From assembly GCF_949987535.1 (NCBI RefSeq), contig NC_080068.1, forward strand, positions 77,153,254-77,217,253: a stretch of 64,000 nucleotides of DNA, written 5' to 3'. The DNA comes from Balaenoptera acutorostrata. Taxonomy: Eukaryota; Chordata; Mammalia; Artiodactyla; Balaenopteridae. Position numbers and translations under genes: made by a program. Of this stretch, positions 1-11,558 are shown one piece after another (position 1 is the stretch's first letter; each line of letters starts with the position of its first letter). The notes beneath the pieces are model-generated. The model was not told the DNA's origin. It worked only from the letters and a program-made list of their open reading frames with translations, and did no database searches.

Positions 1-656
1 AACCAGGGAAACAAGAACTAGCAAGAGCTTGACAAATGCCTGGCTTTGAATTGGACACCATTCACCTGCCTATTGTTTCATTCCTGGAAATTTCATTGCA
101 ACTAAGTAAGAAAAAAAAATACCTGAAAGAAAGAAAACAAAGAACAAAATACCCCAGAATTCCTAAAAAACAGGCCTTGGTGCTCTGGCCGGGTATCAGG
201 CCTGAGCCTCTGAGGTGGGAGAGCCGAGTTCAGGACATTGGTCCACCAGAGACCTCTCAGCCCCATGTAATATCAAATGGCGAAAGCTCTCCCAGAGATC
301 TCCATCTCAACGCTAAGACCCAGCTCCACTCAACGACCAGCAAGCTACAGTGCTGTACACCCCATGCCAAACAACTAGCAAGACGGGAACACAAACCCAT
401 CCATTAGCAAAGAGGTTGCCTAAAATCATAATAAGTTCACAGACACCCCAAAATACACCACCCGACTTGGTCCTGCCCACCAGAAAGACAAGATCCAGCC
501 TCATCCACCAGAACACAGGCACTAGTCCCTTCCACCAGGAAGCCTACACAACCCACTGAGCCAAGCTTACCCACTGGGGGCAGACACCAAAAACAACGGG
601 AACTACGAACCTGCAGCCTGCGAAACGGAGACCCCAAACACAGTAAGTTAAGCAAA
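1..656 (+). promoter_or_regulatory. L1 5' UTR, partial
   Basis: Non-coding leader upstream of L1 ORF1. In L1 elements this region carries the internal RNA polymerase II promoter; no individual factor site can be named here from sequence alone. A 123-codon open frame at 36-407 has no match to known L1 proteins and looks like chance. The assignment rests on position, directly before a clear ORF1. Confidence 0.7.
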
Positions 657-1550
657 ATGAGAAGACAGAGAAATACACAGCAGATGAAGGAGCAAGGTAA
701 AAACCCACCAGACCAAACAAATGAAGAGGAAATAGGCAGTCTACCTGAAAAAGAATTCAGAGTAATGATAGTAAAGATGATCCAAAATCTTGGAAATAGA
801 ATGGAGAAAATACAAGAAACATTTAACAAGGACCTAGAAGAACTAAAGAGCAAACAAACAATGAAGAACAACAAAATAAATGAAATTATAAATTCTCTAG
901 AAGGGATCAATAGTAGAATAACTGAGGCAGAAGAACAGATAAGTGACCTGGAAGATAAAATAGTGGAAATAACTACCGCAGAGCAGAATAAAGAAAAAAG
1001 AATGAAAAGAGTTGAGGACAGTCTCAGAGACCCCTGGGACAACATTAAACGCACCAACATTCAAATTATAGGGGTCCCAGAAGAAGAAGTGAAAAAGAAA
1101 GGGTCTGAGAAAATATTTGAAGAGATTATAGTTGAAAACTTCCCTAACATGGGAAAGGAAATAGTCAATCAAGTCCAGGAAGCACAGAGAGTCCCATACA
1201 GGATAAATCCAAGGAGAAACATCCCAAGACACATATTAATCAAACTATCAAAAATTAAATACAAAGAAAAAATATTAAAAGCAGCAAGGGAAAAGCAACA
1301 AATAACATACAAGGGAATCCCCATAAGGTTAACAGCTGATCTTTCAGCAGAAACTTTGCAAACCAGAAGGGAGTGGCAGGACATATTTAAAGTGATGAAA
1401 GGGAAAAACCTACAACCAAGATTACTTTACCCAGCAAGGATCTCATTCAGATTCAACAGAGAAATTAAAAGCTTTACAGACAAGCAAAAGCAAAGAGAAT
1501 TCAGCACCACCAAACCAGCTTTACAGCAAATGCTAAAGGAACTTCTCTAG
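657..1550 (+). CDS. L1 ORF1 protein (RNA-binding chaperone), open reading frame
   Basis: A 297-residue open frame for the L1 ORF1 protein, which in this family trimerises, coats L1 RNA in the cytoplasmic ribonucleoprotein and acts as a nucleic-acid chaperone. Seen in the sequence: a Lys/Glu-rich heptad-like coiled coil at about residues 45-125; an RRM-like domain opening with 'NIQIIGVPEEE' near 134; and a C-terminal domain with 'IRLTADLSAETLQTRREW' at 223-240 and 'YPARISF' at 258, ending 'LQQMLKELL'. The length is somewhat below the 338 residues of human ORF1p. The start chosen is the first Met of the open frame, 58 bp before ORF2 in the usual bicistronic layout. The frame shows no internal stop, unlike ORF2. 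Confidence 0.9.
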   Translation: MRRQRNTQQMKEQGKNPPDQTNEEEIGSLPEKEFRVMIVKMIQNLGNRMEKIQETFNKDLEELKSKQTMKNNKINEIINSLEGINSRITEAEEQISDLEDKIVEITTAEQNKEKRMKRVEDSLRDPWDNIKRTNIQIIGVPEEEVKKKGSEKIFEEIIVENFPNMGKEIVNQVQEAQRVPYRINPRRNIPRHILIKLSKIKYKEKILKAAREKQQITYKGIPIRLTADLSAETLQTRREWQDIFKVMKGKNLQPRLLYPARISFRFNREIKSFTDKQKQREFSTTKPALQQMLKELL

Positions 1551-1608
1551 GCAGGAAACACAAGAGAAGGAAAAGACCTACAATAACAAACTCAAAACAG
1601 TTAAGAAA

Positions 1609-4600
1609 ATGGTAATAGGAACATACATATCGATAACTACCTTAAATGTAAATGGACTAAATGCTCCAACCAAAAGACATAGATTGGTTGAATGGATACA
1701 AAAACAAGACCCATACATATGCTGTCTACAAGAGACCCATTTCAGATGTAGGGACACATACAGGTTGAAAGTGAGAGGATGGAAAAAGATACTCCATGCA
1801 AATGGAAATCAAAAGAAAGCTGGAGTAGCAATTCTCATATCACACAAAATAGACTTTAAAATAAAGACTATTACAAGAGACAAAGAAGGACACTACATAA
1901 TGATCAAAGGATCAATCCAAGAAGAAGATATAACAATTGTAAATATTTATGCACCCAACATAGGAGCACCTCAATACATAAGGCAAATGCTAACAGCCGT
2001 AAAAGGGGAAATTGACAGTAACACAATCATAGTAGGGGACTTTAACACCCCACTTTCACCTATGGACAGATCATCCAAAATGAAAATAAGTAAGGAAACA
2101 CAAGCTTTAAATGATACATTAAACAAGATGGACTTAATTGATATTTATAGTACATTCCATCCAAAAACAGGATATTACACTTTCTTCTCAAGTGTTCATG
2201 GAACATTTTCCAGGATAGATCATATCTTGGGTCACAAATCAAGCCTTGGTAAATTTAAGAAAATTGAAATCGTATCAAGTATCTTTTCCGACCACAACAC
2301 TATGAGACTAGATATCAATTACAGGAAAAAAATCTGTAAAAAACACAAGCACATGGAGGCTAAACAATACACTATTAAATAACCAAGAGACCACTGAAGA
2401 AATCAAAGAGGAAATTAAAAAATACCTAGAAACAAATGACAATGAAAACACGACGACCCAAAACCTATGGCATGCAGCAAAAGCAGTTCTAAGAGGGAAG
2501 TTTATGGCAATACAATCCTACCTCAAGAAACAAGAACATCTCAAATAAACAACCTAACCTTACACCTAAAGCAATTAGAGAAAGAAGAACAAAAAACCTC
2601 AAAGTTAGCAGAAGGAAAGAAATCATAAAGATCAGATCACAAATAATTGAAAAAGAAATGAAGGAAATGATAGCAAAGATGAATAAAACTAAAAGCTGGT
2701 TCTTTGAGAAGATAAACAAAATTGATAAACCATTAGCCAGAGTCATCAAGAAAAAAAGGGAGAAGACTCAGATCAATAGAATTAGAAATGAAATAGGAGA
2801 AGTAACAACTGACACTGAGGAAATACAAAGGATCATGAGAGATTACTACAAGCAACTATATGCCAATAAAATGGACAACCTGGAAGAAATGGACAAATTC
2901 TTAGAAAAGCACAACCTCTGAGACTGAACCAGGAAGAAACAGAAAATATAAACAGACCAATCACAAGTGCTGAAATTGAGACTGTGATTAAAAATCTTCC
3001 AACAAACAAAAGCCCAGGACCAGATGGCTTCAAAGGTGAATTCTATCAAACATTTAGAGAAGAGCTAACACCCATCCTTCTCAAACTCTTCCAAAATATA
3101 GCAGAGGGAGGAACACTCCCAAACTCATTCTACAAGGCCACCATCACCCTGATACCAAAACCAGACAAAGATGCCACAAACAAAGAAAACTACAGGCCAA
3201 TATCATTGATGAACAGAGACGCAAAAATCCTCAACAAAATACTAGCAAACAGAATCCAACAGCACATGAAAAGGATCATACACCATGATCAACTGGGCTT
3301 TATCCAGAAATGCAAGGTTTCTTCAATATACGCAAATCAATCAATGTGATAAACCATATTAACAAACTGAAGGAGAAAAACCACATGATCATCTCAATAG
3401 ATGCAGAAAAAGCTTTTGACAAAATTCAACACCCATTTATGATAAAAACCCTCCAGAAAGTAGGCATAGAGGGAACATACCTCAACATAATAAAGGCTAT
3501 ATCTGACAAACCCACAGCCAACATCGTTCTCAATGGTGAAAAACTGAAACCATTTCCACTAAGATCAGGAACAAGACAAGGTTGTCCACTCTCACCACTA
3601 TTTTTCAACATAGTTTTGGAAGTTTTAGCCATAGCAATCAGAGAAGAAAAAGGAATCCAAATCGCAAAAGAAGAAGTAAAACTGTCACTGTTTGCAGATG
3701 ACATGATACTATACATAGAAAATCCTAAAGATGCTACCAGAAAACTACTAGAGCTAATCAATGAATTTGGTAAAGTACCAGGATACAAAATTAATGCACA
3801 GAAATCTCTTGCATTCCTATACACTAATGATGAAAAATCTGAAAGAGAAATTAAGGAAACACTCCCATTTACCATTGCAACAAAAAGAATAAAATACCTA
3901 GGAATAAACCTACCTAAGGAGACAAAAGACCTGTATGCAGAAAACTATAAGACACTGATGAAAGAAATTAAAGATGATACAAACAGATGGAGAGATATAC
4001 CATGTTCTTGGATTGGAAGAATCAACATTGTGAAAATGACTATCCTACCCAAAGCAATCTACAGATTCAGTGCAATCCCTATCAAACTACCAATGGCATT
4101 TTTCACAGAACTACAACAAAAAATTTCACAATTTGTATGGAAACACAAAAGACCCCGAATAGCCAAAGCAATCTTGAGAAAGAAAAATGGAGATGGAGGA
4201 ATCAGGCTCCCTGACTTCAGACTATACTACAAATCTACAGTAATCAAGACAGTATGGTACTGGCACAAAAACAGAAATATAGATCAATGGAACAGGATAG
4301 CAAGCCCAGAGATAAACCCATGCACATATGGTCACCTTATCTTTGATAAAGGAGGCAAGAATATACAGTGGAGAAAAGACAGCCTCTTCAATAAGTGGTG
4401 CTGGGAAAACTGGACAGCTACATGTAAAAGAATGAAATTAGAACACTCCCTAACACCATACACATAAATAAACTCAAAATGGATTAAAGACCTAAATGTA
4501 AGGTCAGACACTAGAAAACTCTTAAAGGAAAACATAGGCAGAACACTACATGACATAAATCACAGCAAGATCCTTTTTGACCCACCTCCTAGAGAAATGG

Positions 4601-5292
4601 AAATAAAAACAAAAATAAACAAATGGGACCTAATGAAACTTAAAAGCTTTTGCACAGCAAAGGAAACCATAAACAAGTTGAAAAGACAACCCTCAGAACG
4701 GGAGAAAATATTTGCAAACGAACCAACTGACAGAGGATTAATCTCCAAAATATACAAGCAGCTCATGCAGCTCAATATCAAAAAAACAAACAACGCAATC
4801 CAAAAATGGGCAGAAGACCTAAATAGACATTTCTCCAAAGAAGATATACAGACTGCCAACAAACACATGAAAGGATGCTTAACATCACTAATCATTATAG
4901 AAATGCAAATCAAAACTACAATGAGGTATCACCTCACACCAGTCAGAATGGCCATCATCAAAAAATCTACAAACAATAAATGCTGGAGAGAGTGTGGAGA
5001 AAAGGGAATCCTCTTGCACTGTTGGTGGGAATGTAAATTGATACAGACACTATGGAGAACAGTATGGAGGTTCCTTAAAAAACTAAAAATAGAACTACCA
5101 TATGACCCAGCAATCCCACTACTGGGCATATACCCTGAGAAAACCATAATTCAAAAAGAGTCATGTACCACAATGTTCATTGCAGCTCTATTTACAATAG
5201 CCAGGACATGGAAGCAACCTAAGTGTCCATTGATAGATGAATGGATAAAGAATTGTGGCACATATATACAATCGAATATTACTCAGCCATAA
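1609..5292 (+). pseudogene. L1 ORF2 (endonuclease / reverse transcriptase), broken
   Basis: L1 ORF2, whose intact product nicks target DNA and reverse-transcribes L1 RNA. The N-terminal endonuclease frame (1609-2382) keeps 'CLQETHF' near codon 39, 'VNIYAPN', 'VGDFNTPL', 'SRIDHILG' and 'SDHN'. The reverse-transcriptase core has the 'FADD' active site at 3691-3702, and the C-terminal Cys/His cluster C-X3-C-X7-H-X4-C lies around 4981-5035. The frame is interrupted. The endonuclease frame runs into a stop at about 2380 after a shift near 2340. Coding similarity then moves through the other frames (about 2400-2530, 2658-2921, 2984-3349) and returns at 3310. A stop at 4465-4467 splits the 3' part (4597-5292 continues). 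Several independent lesions make it inactive. Confidence 0.93.
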
Positions 5293-5779
5293 AAAGAAAT
5301 GAAATCGAGTTATTTGTAGTGAGGTGGATGGACCTAGAGACTGTCATACAGAGTGAAGTAAGTCAGAAAGAGAAAAACAAATACCATATGCTAACACATA
5401 TATATGGAATCTAAAAAAAAAAAAAAAGGTTCTGAAGAACCTCGGGGCAGGACAGGAATAAAGACACAGACGTAGAGAATAGACTTGAGGACACGGGGAG
5501 GGGGAAGGGCAAGGTGGGAAAAAGTGAGAGAGTGGCATGGACTTATATACACTACTAAACGTAAAATAGATAGCTAGTGGGAAGCAGCCCCATAGCACAG
5601 GGAGATCAGCTCGGTGCTTTGTGACCACCTAGAGGGGTGGGATAGGGAGGGTGGGAGGGAGACGCAAAAGGGAAGAGATATGGGGATGTGTGTACACGTA
5701 TAGCTGATTCACTTTGTTATACAGCACAAACTAACACACCATTGTAAAGCAGTTATACTCCAACAAAGATGTTAAAAAA

Positions 5780-6224
5780 TATATATTATTCAAGATACTG
5801 ATTGTGAGAAGGAATATAATCCAGACAGCATGGGTCTCCCAGAGAAAGTCCAGGCTGGGCCCTGTCTGCCGATGGTACGCTGTGTTAAAGTATTGTCTTC
5901 ATTTAAAAAGCTGATTTTGAATGTCTACAGAAGTTGCATATTTTATTACTAATTCCTTATGTCACATTCATTTTGGTTGTTTCTTTTAGATTTTACTTTC
6001 CCGACTCACCATTTTGCTTCCAGGCATGATAACAACTCTGCAAAATGCTAATCCATCTCTTTCTCTATGATTCAACTGACAGCATTATATCCGACAAAAA
6101 TATTCTTTTACAATCAAAAGTTTGGAGACCGTTTTTGATTGAATCCCCTTTAAGTGAATCAAATACCTTATAAATTAAAATCGCACTAAATGCACGATCA
6201 TATTCTTCAATAGGAATTACTTAC
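5780..6224. other. LIMCH1 intron between L1 and exon E15
   Basis: Intronic sequence downstream of LIMCH1 exon E15 in gene direction, bordered by the L1 on the left. AT-rich and unique-looking; no repeat or coding signal recognised. The next LIMCH1 coding exon is not in this stretch and must lie left of the window. Confidence 0.6.
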
Positions 6225-6265
6225 AGGCGTAGTTACAGGCGACTTTTCGCTGCTTGGAGTATCCA
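6225..6265 (-). CDS. LIMCH1: LIMCH1 exon E15 (41-nt microexon)
   Basis: A 41-nt coding exon on the minus strand. The acceptor reads CTGTACAG|TGGAT after a pyrimidine-rich tract; the donor reads CGCCT|GTAAGT, near consensus. It supplies the last two bases of a Val codon and then DTPSSEKSPVTTP, matching the conserved LIMCH1 segment just before the long C-terminal coiled coil (human 'VDSPSSEKSPVMTP', recalled). The G completing Val comes from E14, whose final base is G, so the phase agrees. It is Ser/Thr-Pro rich and a plausible phosphorylation site. It is too short for an ORF scan and was found by frame continuity. Confidence 0.92.
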
Positions 6266-8297
6266 CTGTACAGAAAGAAAGGAAAAAAGATCACAATGTG
6301 AGTAGTTTCTAATTGTCTTTCTTTTTTGATCGTCTCAGTGGAGTGTGGTTCCTATGTCAGCTTCAAACCAACTTTTTTTGGTTAGCCAAGAGCATTAGAA
6401 AATCATGATAAAGCAGACCCCTGAAGCAGCTTGTACCCATCACCAAGAGAAGTTATGACCAGTGTAATATGATTGATCACATCAATTAGCACCAGGTACT
6501 AGATTATAGGAAGCGAAATCTATTCCTATGAGTGCTCGTTTTAAGGCACCTTGCACTCTGGCTTGACTGACCAGTTCCCTCACTGTCTGACACAGAGAAG
6601 GATCACACAGAGAGAGGTCAGATGTCACCCAGGAAGTAGAGAAGGTGACACAGTTAACAAGAGGACCGTTACCAGTTCCAGGTAAATGCTTCTAATCTTT
6701 GTTTAAAAAAAAAAAGAAGAAGAAGACCATAAAGAAAGAGGTGAATATTATTTCTTTGGATTTTCAAAATCAAAGTAAAATTCTGTGAATTTCCCCCAAT
6801 TTTAGTACTGATAACTGGTACTGATATCAATGAACCAGCTCTTTGCTAACTGTGTGCCCCTGGAATCAGAAATGAAGAAAAGTACCAGATATAATTGGTT
6901 GCCCACAACATGGATTTTGCAAAAAAGAAACAGAGCTCCCCAGTATGCATTTTACCTGACTGGGAGAAAAACTGGGAACGTCGCCAAGAGTTCTGAACTC
7001 TCAGCAGAACGCTGGCAGTGCCAGGCGACTCTAGATCAGATGGCAGAACAGAACAAACAGAAAACCATGAAAACAGGGCTGAGACTTGAACAGAACCACA
7101 CTCCCAAGTACTAATGGAGGTTCGGCTGTCATCAGAACAAGGATTGAGAGTGAAAGAATCCAAAGTACAAAATATCTCAATAAAATGCACACAAAACCTG
7201 AAGATGTGGACAAAAGTCCATAGATGGACCAGTTTATGCTATTGTTTGGTGTTGGGTGGGAGTTTAGGAGCTCATACTTAAAGGTGATATTGTTAAGATG
7301 CTGAATCTCAAAATGATGGGATGATGTGTGATGTAAGGGCAAAATGCACAGTTTACATTGCTTTTGGAAAGCACTAGAAAAGTATAAAAGACAGCAGAGA
7401 TGAGTTCAATTATTCTTACACACTTTATAAATGTTATTATGGAAGTCTGTGGTGGCAGTTATATACGTGTGTAGTAAAAAAGATGTGTATGTGTGTATCT
7501 GTCATGGGGTGGCATCAAGCAGACAGAAGCTGAAGGCAAGCATTTGCATCCTTAACCTATATGCTATGCTCATCTGTCATCATTCTCAATGCAAATAAAG
7601 ACATCGGTTTTTAAAATGTGCACATATTTTCCTGAAACATCAATTCAAGATATCTTTCTACTATTGGGAGACAGTTGAGAAAAGGAAATCTGTCCTCTTT
7701 AAATGTTATTTTATGAATGTTTTCGGAGTATTCAAAGACTATTTATGCACATGCGTATGTTTAAGGGAAATCTGTGGAGCACCACTAGGGCCCCCAGCAC
7801 GTCTGCAGTAGCCTGTCTGAGCAGTCGAGAAACAGACGACTTGGTGGAGGTGATGGCGTCCTCACTGTCCTGGGGAGAGAATATTAGGTATGGCTCCAGG
7901 ATTCCTGATCCTGAACCTACAGCTTCTTTGGACTTGATGTGCAGCCTCTGACAAGTCACTTAAATGTATGCTGACTTTTTAGAGCTGGGCAAAGCCCTAT
8001 ACTCCCCCGCCAACCCCCAATTAAAGACAAATCATGTCTTTTAAGACTACATTTATTAGAGGCCTTCTGCTTCTTGAAAGATAGGAACTTTATACACTCC
8101 AAACAAGTATTAATGTTATTTTTACATCTACCAGTGATGTTTTTGGTGCACAATTTAAACACATACTTCAAGCCAGTGGTTTCCAGAGTGTGGTCCCTGG
8201 ATCTGCAGCATCACCATCACCTTTGGGAACTTGTTAGAAATGTAAATACTGTGGCCCAGCCCAGACCTACACAATCAGACGCTGTACGGGTGGGGTC

Positions 8298-8313
8298 CAG
8301 AGAGTGGTGTTTT
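8298..8313. repeat. Target-site duplication, left copy (L1 at 8314)
   Basis: The 16-bp 'cagagagtggtgtttt' is repeated exactly at 9138-9153 and brackets the L1. Before the insertion it was one site inside the MER5A element. Confidence 0.9.
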
Positions 8314-9137
8314 TAAAATTTTTAAAATTTATTTATTTATTTTTTAACATCTTTATTGGAGCATAATTGCTTTACAATGGTGTGTTAGTTTCTGCTTTAT
8401 AACGAAGTGAATCAGTTATACATATACATACGTCCCCATATCTCTTCCCTCTTGCATCTCCCTCCCTCCCACCCTCCCTATCCCACCCCTCTAGGTGGTC
8501 ACAAAGCACCGAGCTGATCTCCCTGTGCTATGCGGCTGCTTCCCACCAGCTATCTATTTTACATTTGGTAGTGTATATATGTCCATGCCACTCTCTCACT
8601 TTGTCACATCTTTCCCTTCCCCCTCCCCACATGCTCAAGTCCATTCTCTAGTAGGTCTGTGTCTTTATTCCCATCTTGCCACTAGGTTCTTCAGAACCAT
8701 TTTTTTTTCCCTTAGATTCCATATATATGTGTTAGCATACTGTATTTGTTTTTCTCTTTCTGACTTATTTCACTCTGTATGACAGACTCTAGGTCCATCC
8801 ACCTCACTACAAATAACTCCATTTTGTTTCTTTTTATGGCTGAGTAATATTCCATTGTATATACGTGCCACATCTTCTTTATCCATTCATCTGTCGATGG
8901 ACACTTAGGTTGCTTCCATGTCCTGGCTATTGTAAATAGAGCTGCAATGAACATTTTGGTACATGACTCTTTTTGAATTATGGTTTTCTCAGGGTATATG
9001 CCCAGTAGTGGGATTCTGGGTCGTATGGTAGTTCTATTTTTAGTTTTTTAAGGAACCTCCATACTGTTCTCCATAGTGTCTGTATCAATTTACATTCCCA
9101 CCAACAGTGCAAGAGTGTTCCCTTTTCTCGACACCCT
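8314..9137 (-). mobile_element. 5'-truncated L1 3' end, inserted in MER5A
   Basis: Reverse-complement copy of the L1 3' terminus: the 3' UTR text ('catctttattggagcataat', 'ctccctcccaccctcc') and the end of ORF2 (the frame at 8712-8954 reads '[19 protein letters not shown]', as in the L1 at the window start). It is flanked by a perfect 16-bp target-site duplication 'cagagagtggtgtttt' at 8298-8313 and 9138-9153. The T-rich low-coordinate side (8314-8345) represents the poly(A) tail. This L1 lies in the same orientation as LIMCH1. Confidence 0.92.
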
Positions 9138-9153
9138 CAGAGAGTGGTGTTTT
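9138..9153. repeat. Target-site duplication, right copy (L1 at 8314)
   Basis: Exact repeat of 8298-8313. MER5A sequence resumes immediately after it. Confidence 0.9.
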
Positions 9154-9309
9154 AATTAATCCTGCAGGAGACCCTGCCACATCTCAGGTTTGAAAATTAC
9201 TGCTACGTCTCTACAATATAAACACTCCTGTTTTAAGGAGAGCATTTAAGAATGCTTTATTCCCGCCTGGCACCTTGCTTTATACTTCCACTCTTACTGC
9301 AACTATTCT

Positions 9310-9545
9310 GCAGCTACTAGATTATACTGTAGTGCTTATTCTCGGTCAGGTGTTGAGCTAAATGCTTTTTTTTTTTTTTGGTTTATCTCATTTAATTCTT
9401 CCAACAGCCCTATGAGGTTGGTACTGTTATTATTTCCAGTTTACAGGTGACAGTTAGAGATTAGAGAGAACTTGGTGGGTAAGATCATGCAGATTAGAAC
9501 TCGAAGAGCCAGAATTTGAAGCCAGGCCTTCTGTCTCCAGAGCCT
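9310..9545 (-). mobile_element. MIR SINE fragment
   Basis: Reads as reverse-complement MIR: 'tttatctcatttaattcttc', then 'ccctatgaggttggtactg', 'ccagtttacaggtgac' and a degenerate 3' part ending around 'ctccagagcc'. An ancient tRNA-derived SINE shared across mammals. Ends are approximate. Confidence 0.75.
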
Positions 9546-10631
9546 GCAGCTGTAATTACAGCTTCCATGAGCCAGACAAGAGTATGGAATGGGTGTATGA
9601 CAAATATAATCCCACCTTGAAGAATGATTTTGGAAATGCTCTAGTGCCACTGAATTTTATTTTTCATTCACCTTAGATAAAGCATGAAGTAAAGTCCCTT
9701 AATTCAACAGCACATTTTACAAAATCGAAATGCCTTACAACAGATAATTAGATGTAAAAATACCTAAGACAATAAAACTAATTAATATGGCTTAAAATAT
9801 CTATTTCCTCTCTATATTACTTATATACACAATTAAAAAGTGCTAGAAATAGGGCAGAATTAAAATCTAAATGTGACCAATTGCTGGCCCAGTTAGGAGA
9901 ATTTACTTTTGTCACTTCCCTTCAGGACAGTAGGGCTGACGAATTTAAATCAAATGCTTTGACGACAGTATTGAACTTGTTTCCACATTAAGAAGCTAGT
10001 GATCATCAGTACCTGTACCAATTAATTCCCTCCCGAGTACTTCCTGTTATGCAGATAGAGCCCAACTTATCTCCCAGCCGTCAACAAAGACTAATGGAAG
10101 CCAAATAGCATTCTGCCAAAGAGCTGCCCATCCTTGAAAAGAAAAGTAACAATAAATCCCCAGCCACAATGACCCTGTACATCCTCTCTTTGCCTGGACT
10201 GATAGATCTATAAAGTGTACTGGGGAAAGCACATTAAAAAAGAAAAACAAGAAACCTTATAGTTCTTGCCTCCTGAACTCTAGTCATTTTCACATCACAT
10301 CAGTAAAGAGAGAGAACTCATACCAGTAAAGCCCGGTGGTCTGTCTCTTGTGAAGCATAGTCCCTAAGGATCATGGAATCCTCAGGACCCACCCCCCCAC
10401 CGTTCACATCCCTCAGGCTCCTTTCTGGTGGTTGTGGGCGCCTGGGGTTCTTACCAAGATAAAGGGATTCAAGTTGGGCTCTTAAAGAGGAAAGGGGTGA
10501 ATTCACAACCTATACATGTTCTAAAGGTACTTGGGGAGTTTGCAGTGGCCATTGCCATTTTAAGACCTTCATAGGCCCTAAACGCCCATATTTTTCGAGG
10601 CCATCCCTCCCTACATTATACCAAACATGTT

Positions 10632-10647
10632 AAAATGTATCAAACAT
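10632..10647. repeat. Target-site duplication, left copy (L1 stub)
   Basis: 'aaaatgtatcaaacat', repeated exactly at 10921-10936 and bracketing the 273-bp L1 stub. Confidence 0.9.
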
Positions 10648-10920
10648 GGGACAAAGTGAGAGAGTGGCATGGACATATATATACACTACCACATGTAAAA
10701 TAGATAGCTAGTGGGAAGCAGCCGCATAGCACAGGGAGATCAGCTCGGTGCTTTGTGACCACCTAGAGGGGTGGGATAGGGAGGGTGGGAGGGAGACGCA
10801 AAAGGGAAGAGATATGGGGATGTGTGTACACGTATAGCTGATTCACTTTGTTATACAGCAGAAACTAACACACCATTGTAAAGCAGTTATACTCCAATAA
10901 AGTTGTTAAAAAAATAAAAT
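10648..10920 (+). mobile_element. L1 3'-end stub (273 bp)
   Basis: Extreme 5' truncation of an L1: only the last part of the 3' UTR, matching the L1 at 1-5779 from 'acaaagtgagagagtggcat' onward and ending '...ccaataaagttgtt' plus an A-rich tail with AAAT units. It is flanked by a perfect 16-bp target-site duplication 'aaaatgtatcaaacat' at 10632-10647 and 10921-10936. Antisense to LIMCH1. Confidence 0.93.
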
Positions 10921-10936
10921 AAAATGTATCAAACAT
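10921..10936. repeat. Target-site duplication, right copy (L1 stub)
   Basis: Exact copy of 10632-10647, directly after the A-rich tail of the stub. Confidence 0.9.
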
Positions 10937-11558
10937 ATGAAATATATTAAGGTTTATCCTCAGCCTATATATATGTGTTCCATATATCTATATATTCTAA
11001 CTGTAAAGAATTTTTGGAAAGATTAAAGTTTTTGGCTATGAGTAACACGTTTAATCTACGATCATGAATGTTTCTTGGTAATCATCATGCACACCCAGGA
11101 ACTATTATGGGGCAAGAAAATCTGACTTTCTTCCAAAATCACTGTCAAATTAAATGAATATTTTAGGAAGGCTAGACAATTAACAGTTAATGAAGTTGAC
11201 ATAATATTAAGATCATAAACTCTTTATTAAAGTTATTGATTTTTTATTTTGTAATTTTTAAAATATTTCAGAGCCAATAAAAATTATTTTTGGGTATCAA
11301 ATCCTTGTATAGGCCTACTGTGCCTGGCTGACAAAACGGTCTTGGCAGCTGGGGTTCCTGGCTAAGCCAAATAGAGACTGTAGCTCCAGACCTCCATTCT
11401 GAAGTGATTAATTCAGCCATCATGGACTCTGGCAAACCCAATGGCTAAAGGTACATCAACGTAAAGGAAGTAATCTGCCTTGAAAATGAAGAATATTTCA
11501 CTACAAATGGGCCCAGCAGAACACATAGAACTGAAACAAAACATTTCTATCTTTTTAC

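Larger units (their letters stand above)
1..5779 (+). mobile_element. Near full-length L1 LINE (5' end beyond window)
   Basis: Sense-strand L1 retrotransposon: a 5' UTR part (1-656), ORF1 (657-1550), a 58-bp spacer, ORF2 (1609 to about 5292) and a 3' UTR ending near 5779 in the typical 'actccaacaaagatgtt' tail followed by an A/T-rich stretch. The same 3' UTR text recurs in the L1 pieces at 8314-9137 (reversed) and 10648-10920, which fixes the 3' end. The element lies antisense to the LIMCH1 transcript, about 450 bp downstream of exon E15. The 5' start is not in the window, so its 5' completeness and target-site duplication cannot be judged. ORF1 is open but ORF2 carries several frameshifts and stops, so it is not autonomous. 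Confidence 0.95.
8174..9202 (+). mobile_element. MER5A-type hAT DNA transposon, split by an L1
   Basis: The left half (8174-8313) begins 'cagtggtttccagagtgtgg' and contains 'gggaacttgttagaaatg'; the right half (9154-9202) ends '...ggtttgaaaattactg', the degenerate inverted terminus. Together they match the non-autonomous hAT-Charlie element MER5A. The two halves are separated by the minus-strand L1 at 8314-9137 with its target-site duplication. Non-coding and ancient. Confidence 0.8.
6266..11558. other. LIMCH1 intron E14-E15
   Basis: About 5.3 kb of intron. It holds a MER5A element split by an L1 (8174-9202), a MIR fragment (about 9310-9545) and a short L1 stub (10648-10920). The rest (6266-8173, 9203-9309, 9546-10631, 10937-11558) contains only short chance open frames and AT-rich unique sequence, with a mild TG-rich stretch around 7440-7500. 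Confidence 0.7.

Noticed and set aside
437..1060. 207-codon minus-strand open frame opposite L1 ORF1
   Set aside because: Antisense shadow of the L1 5' UTR and ORF1; Ser/Leu/Phe-rich composition mirrors the Lys/Glu-rich sense frame.
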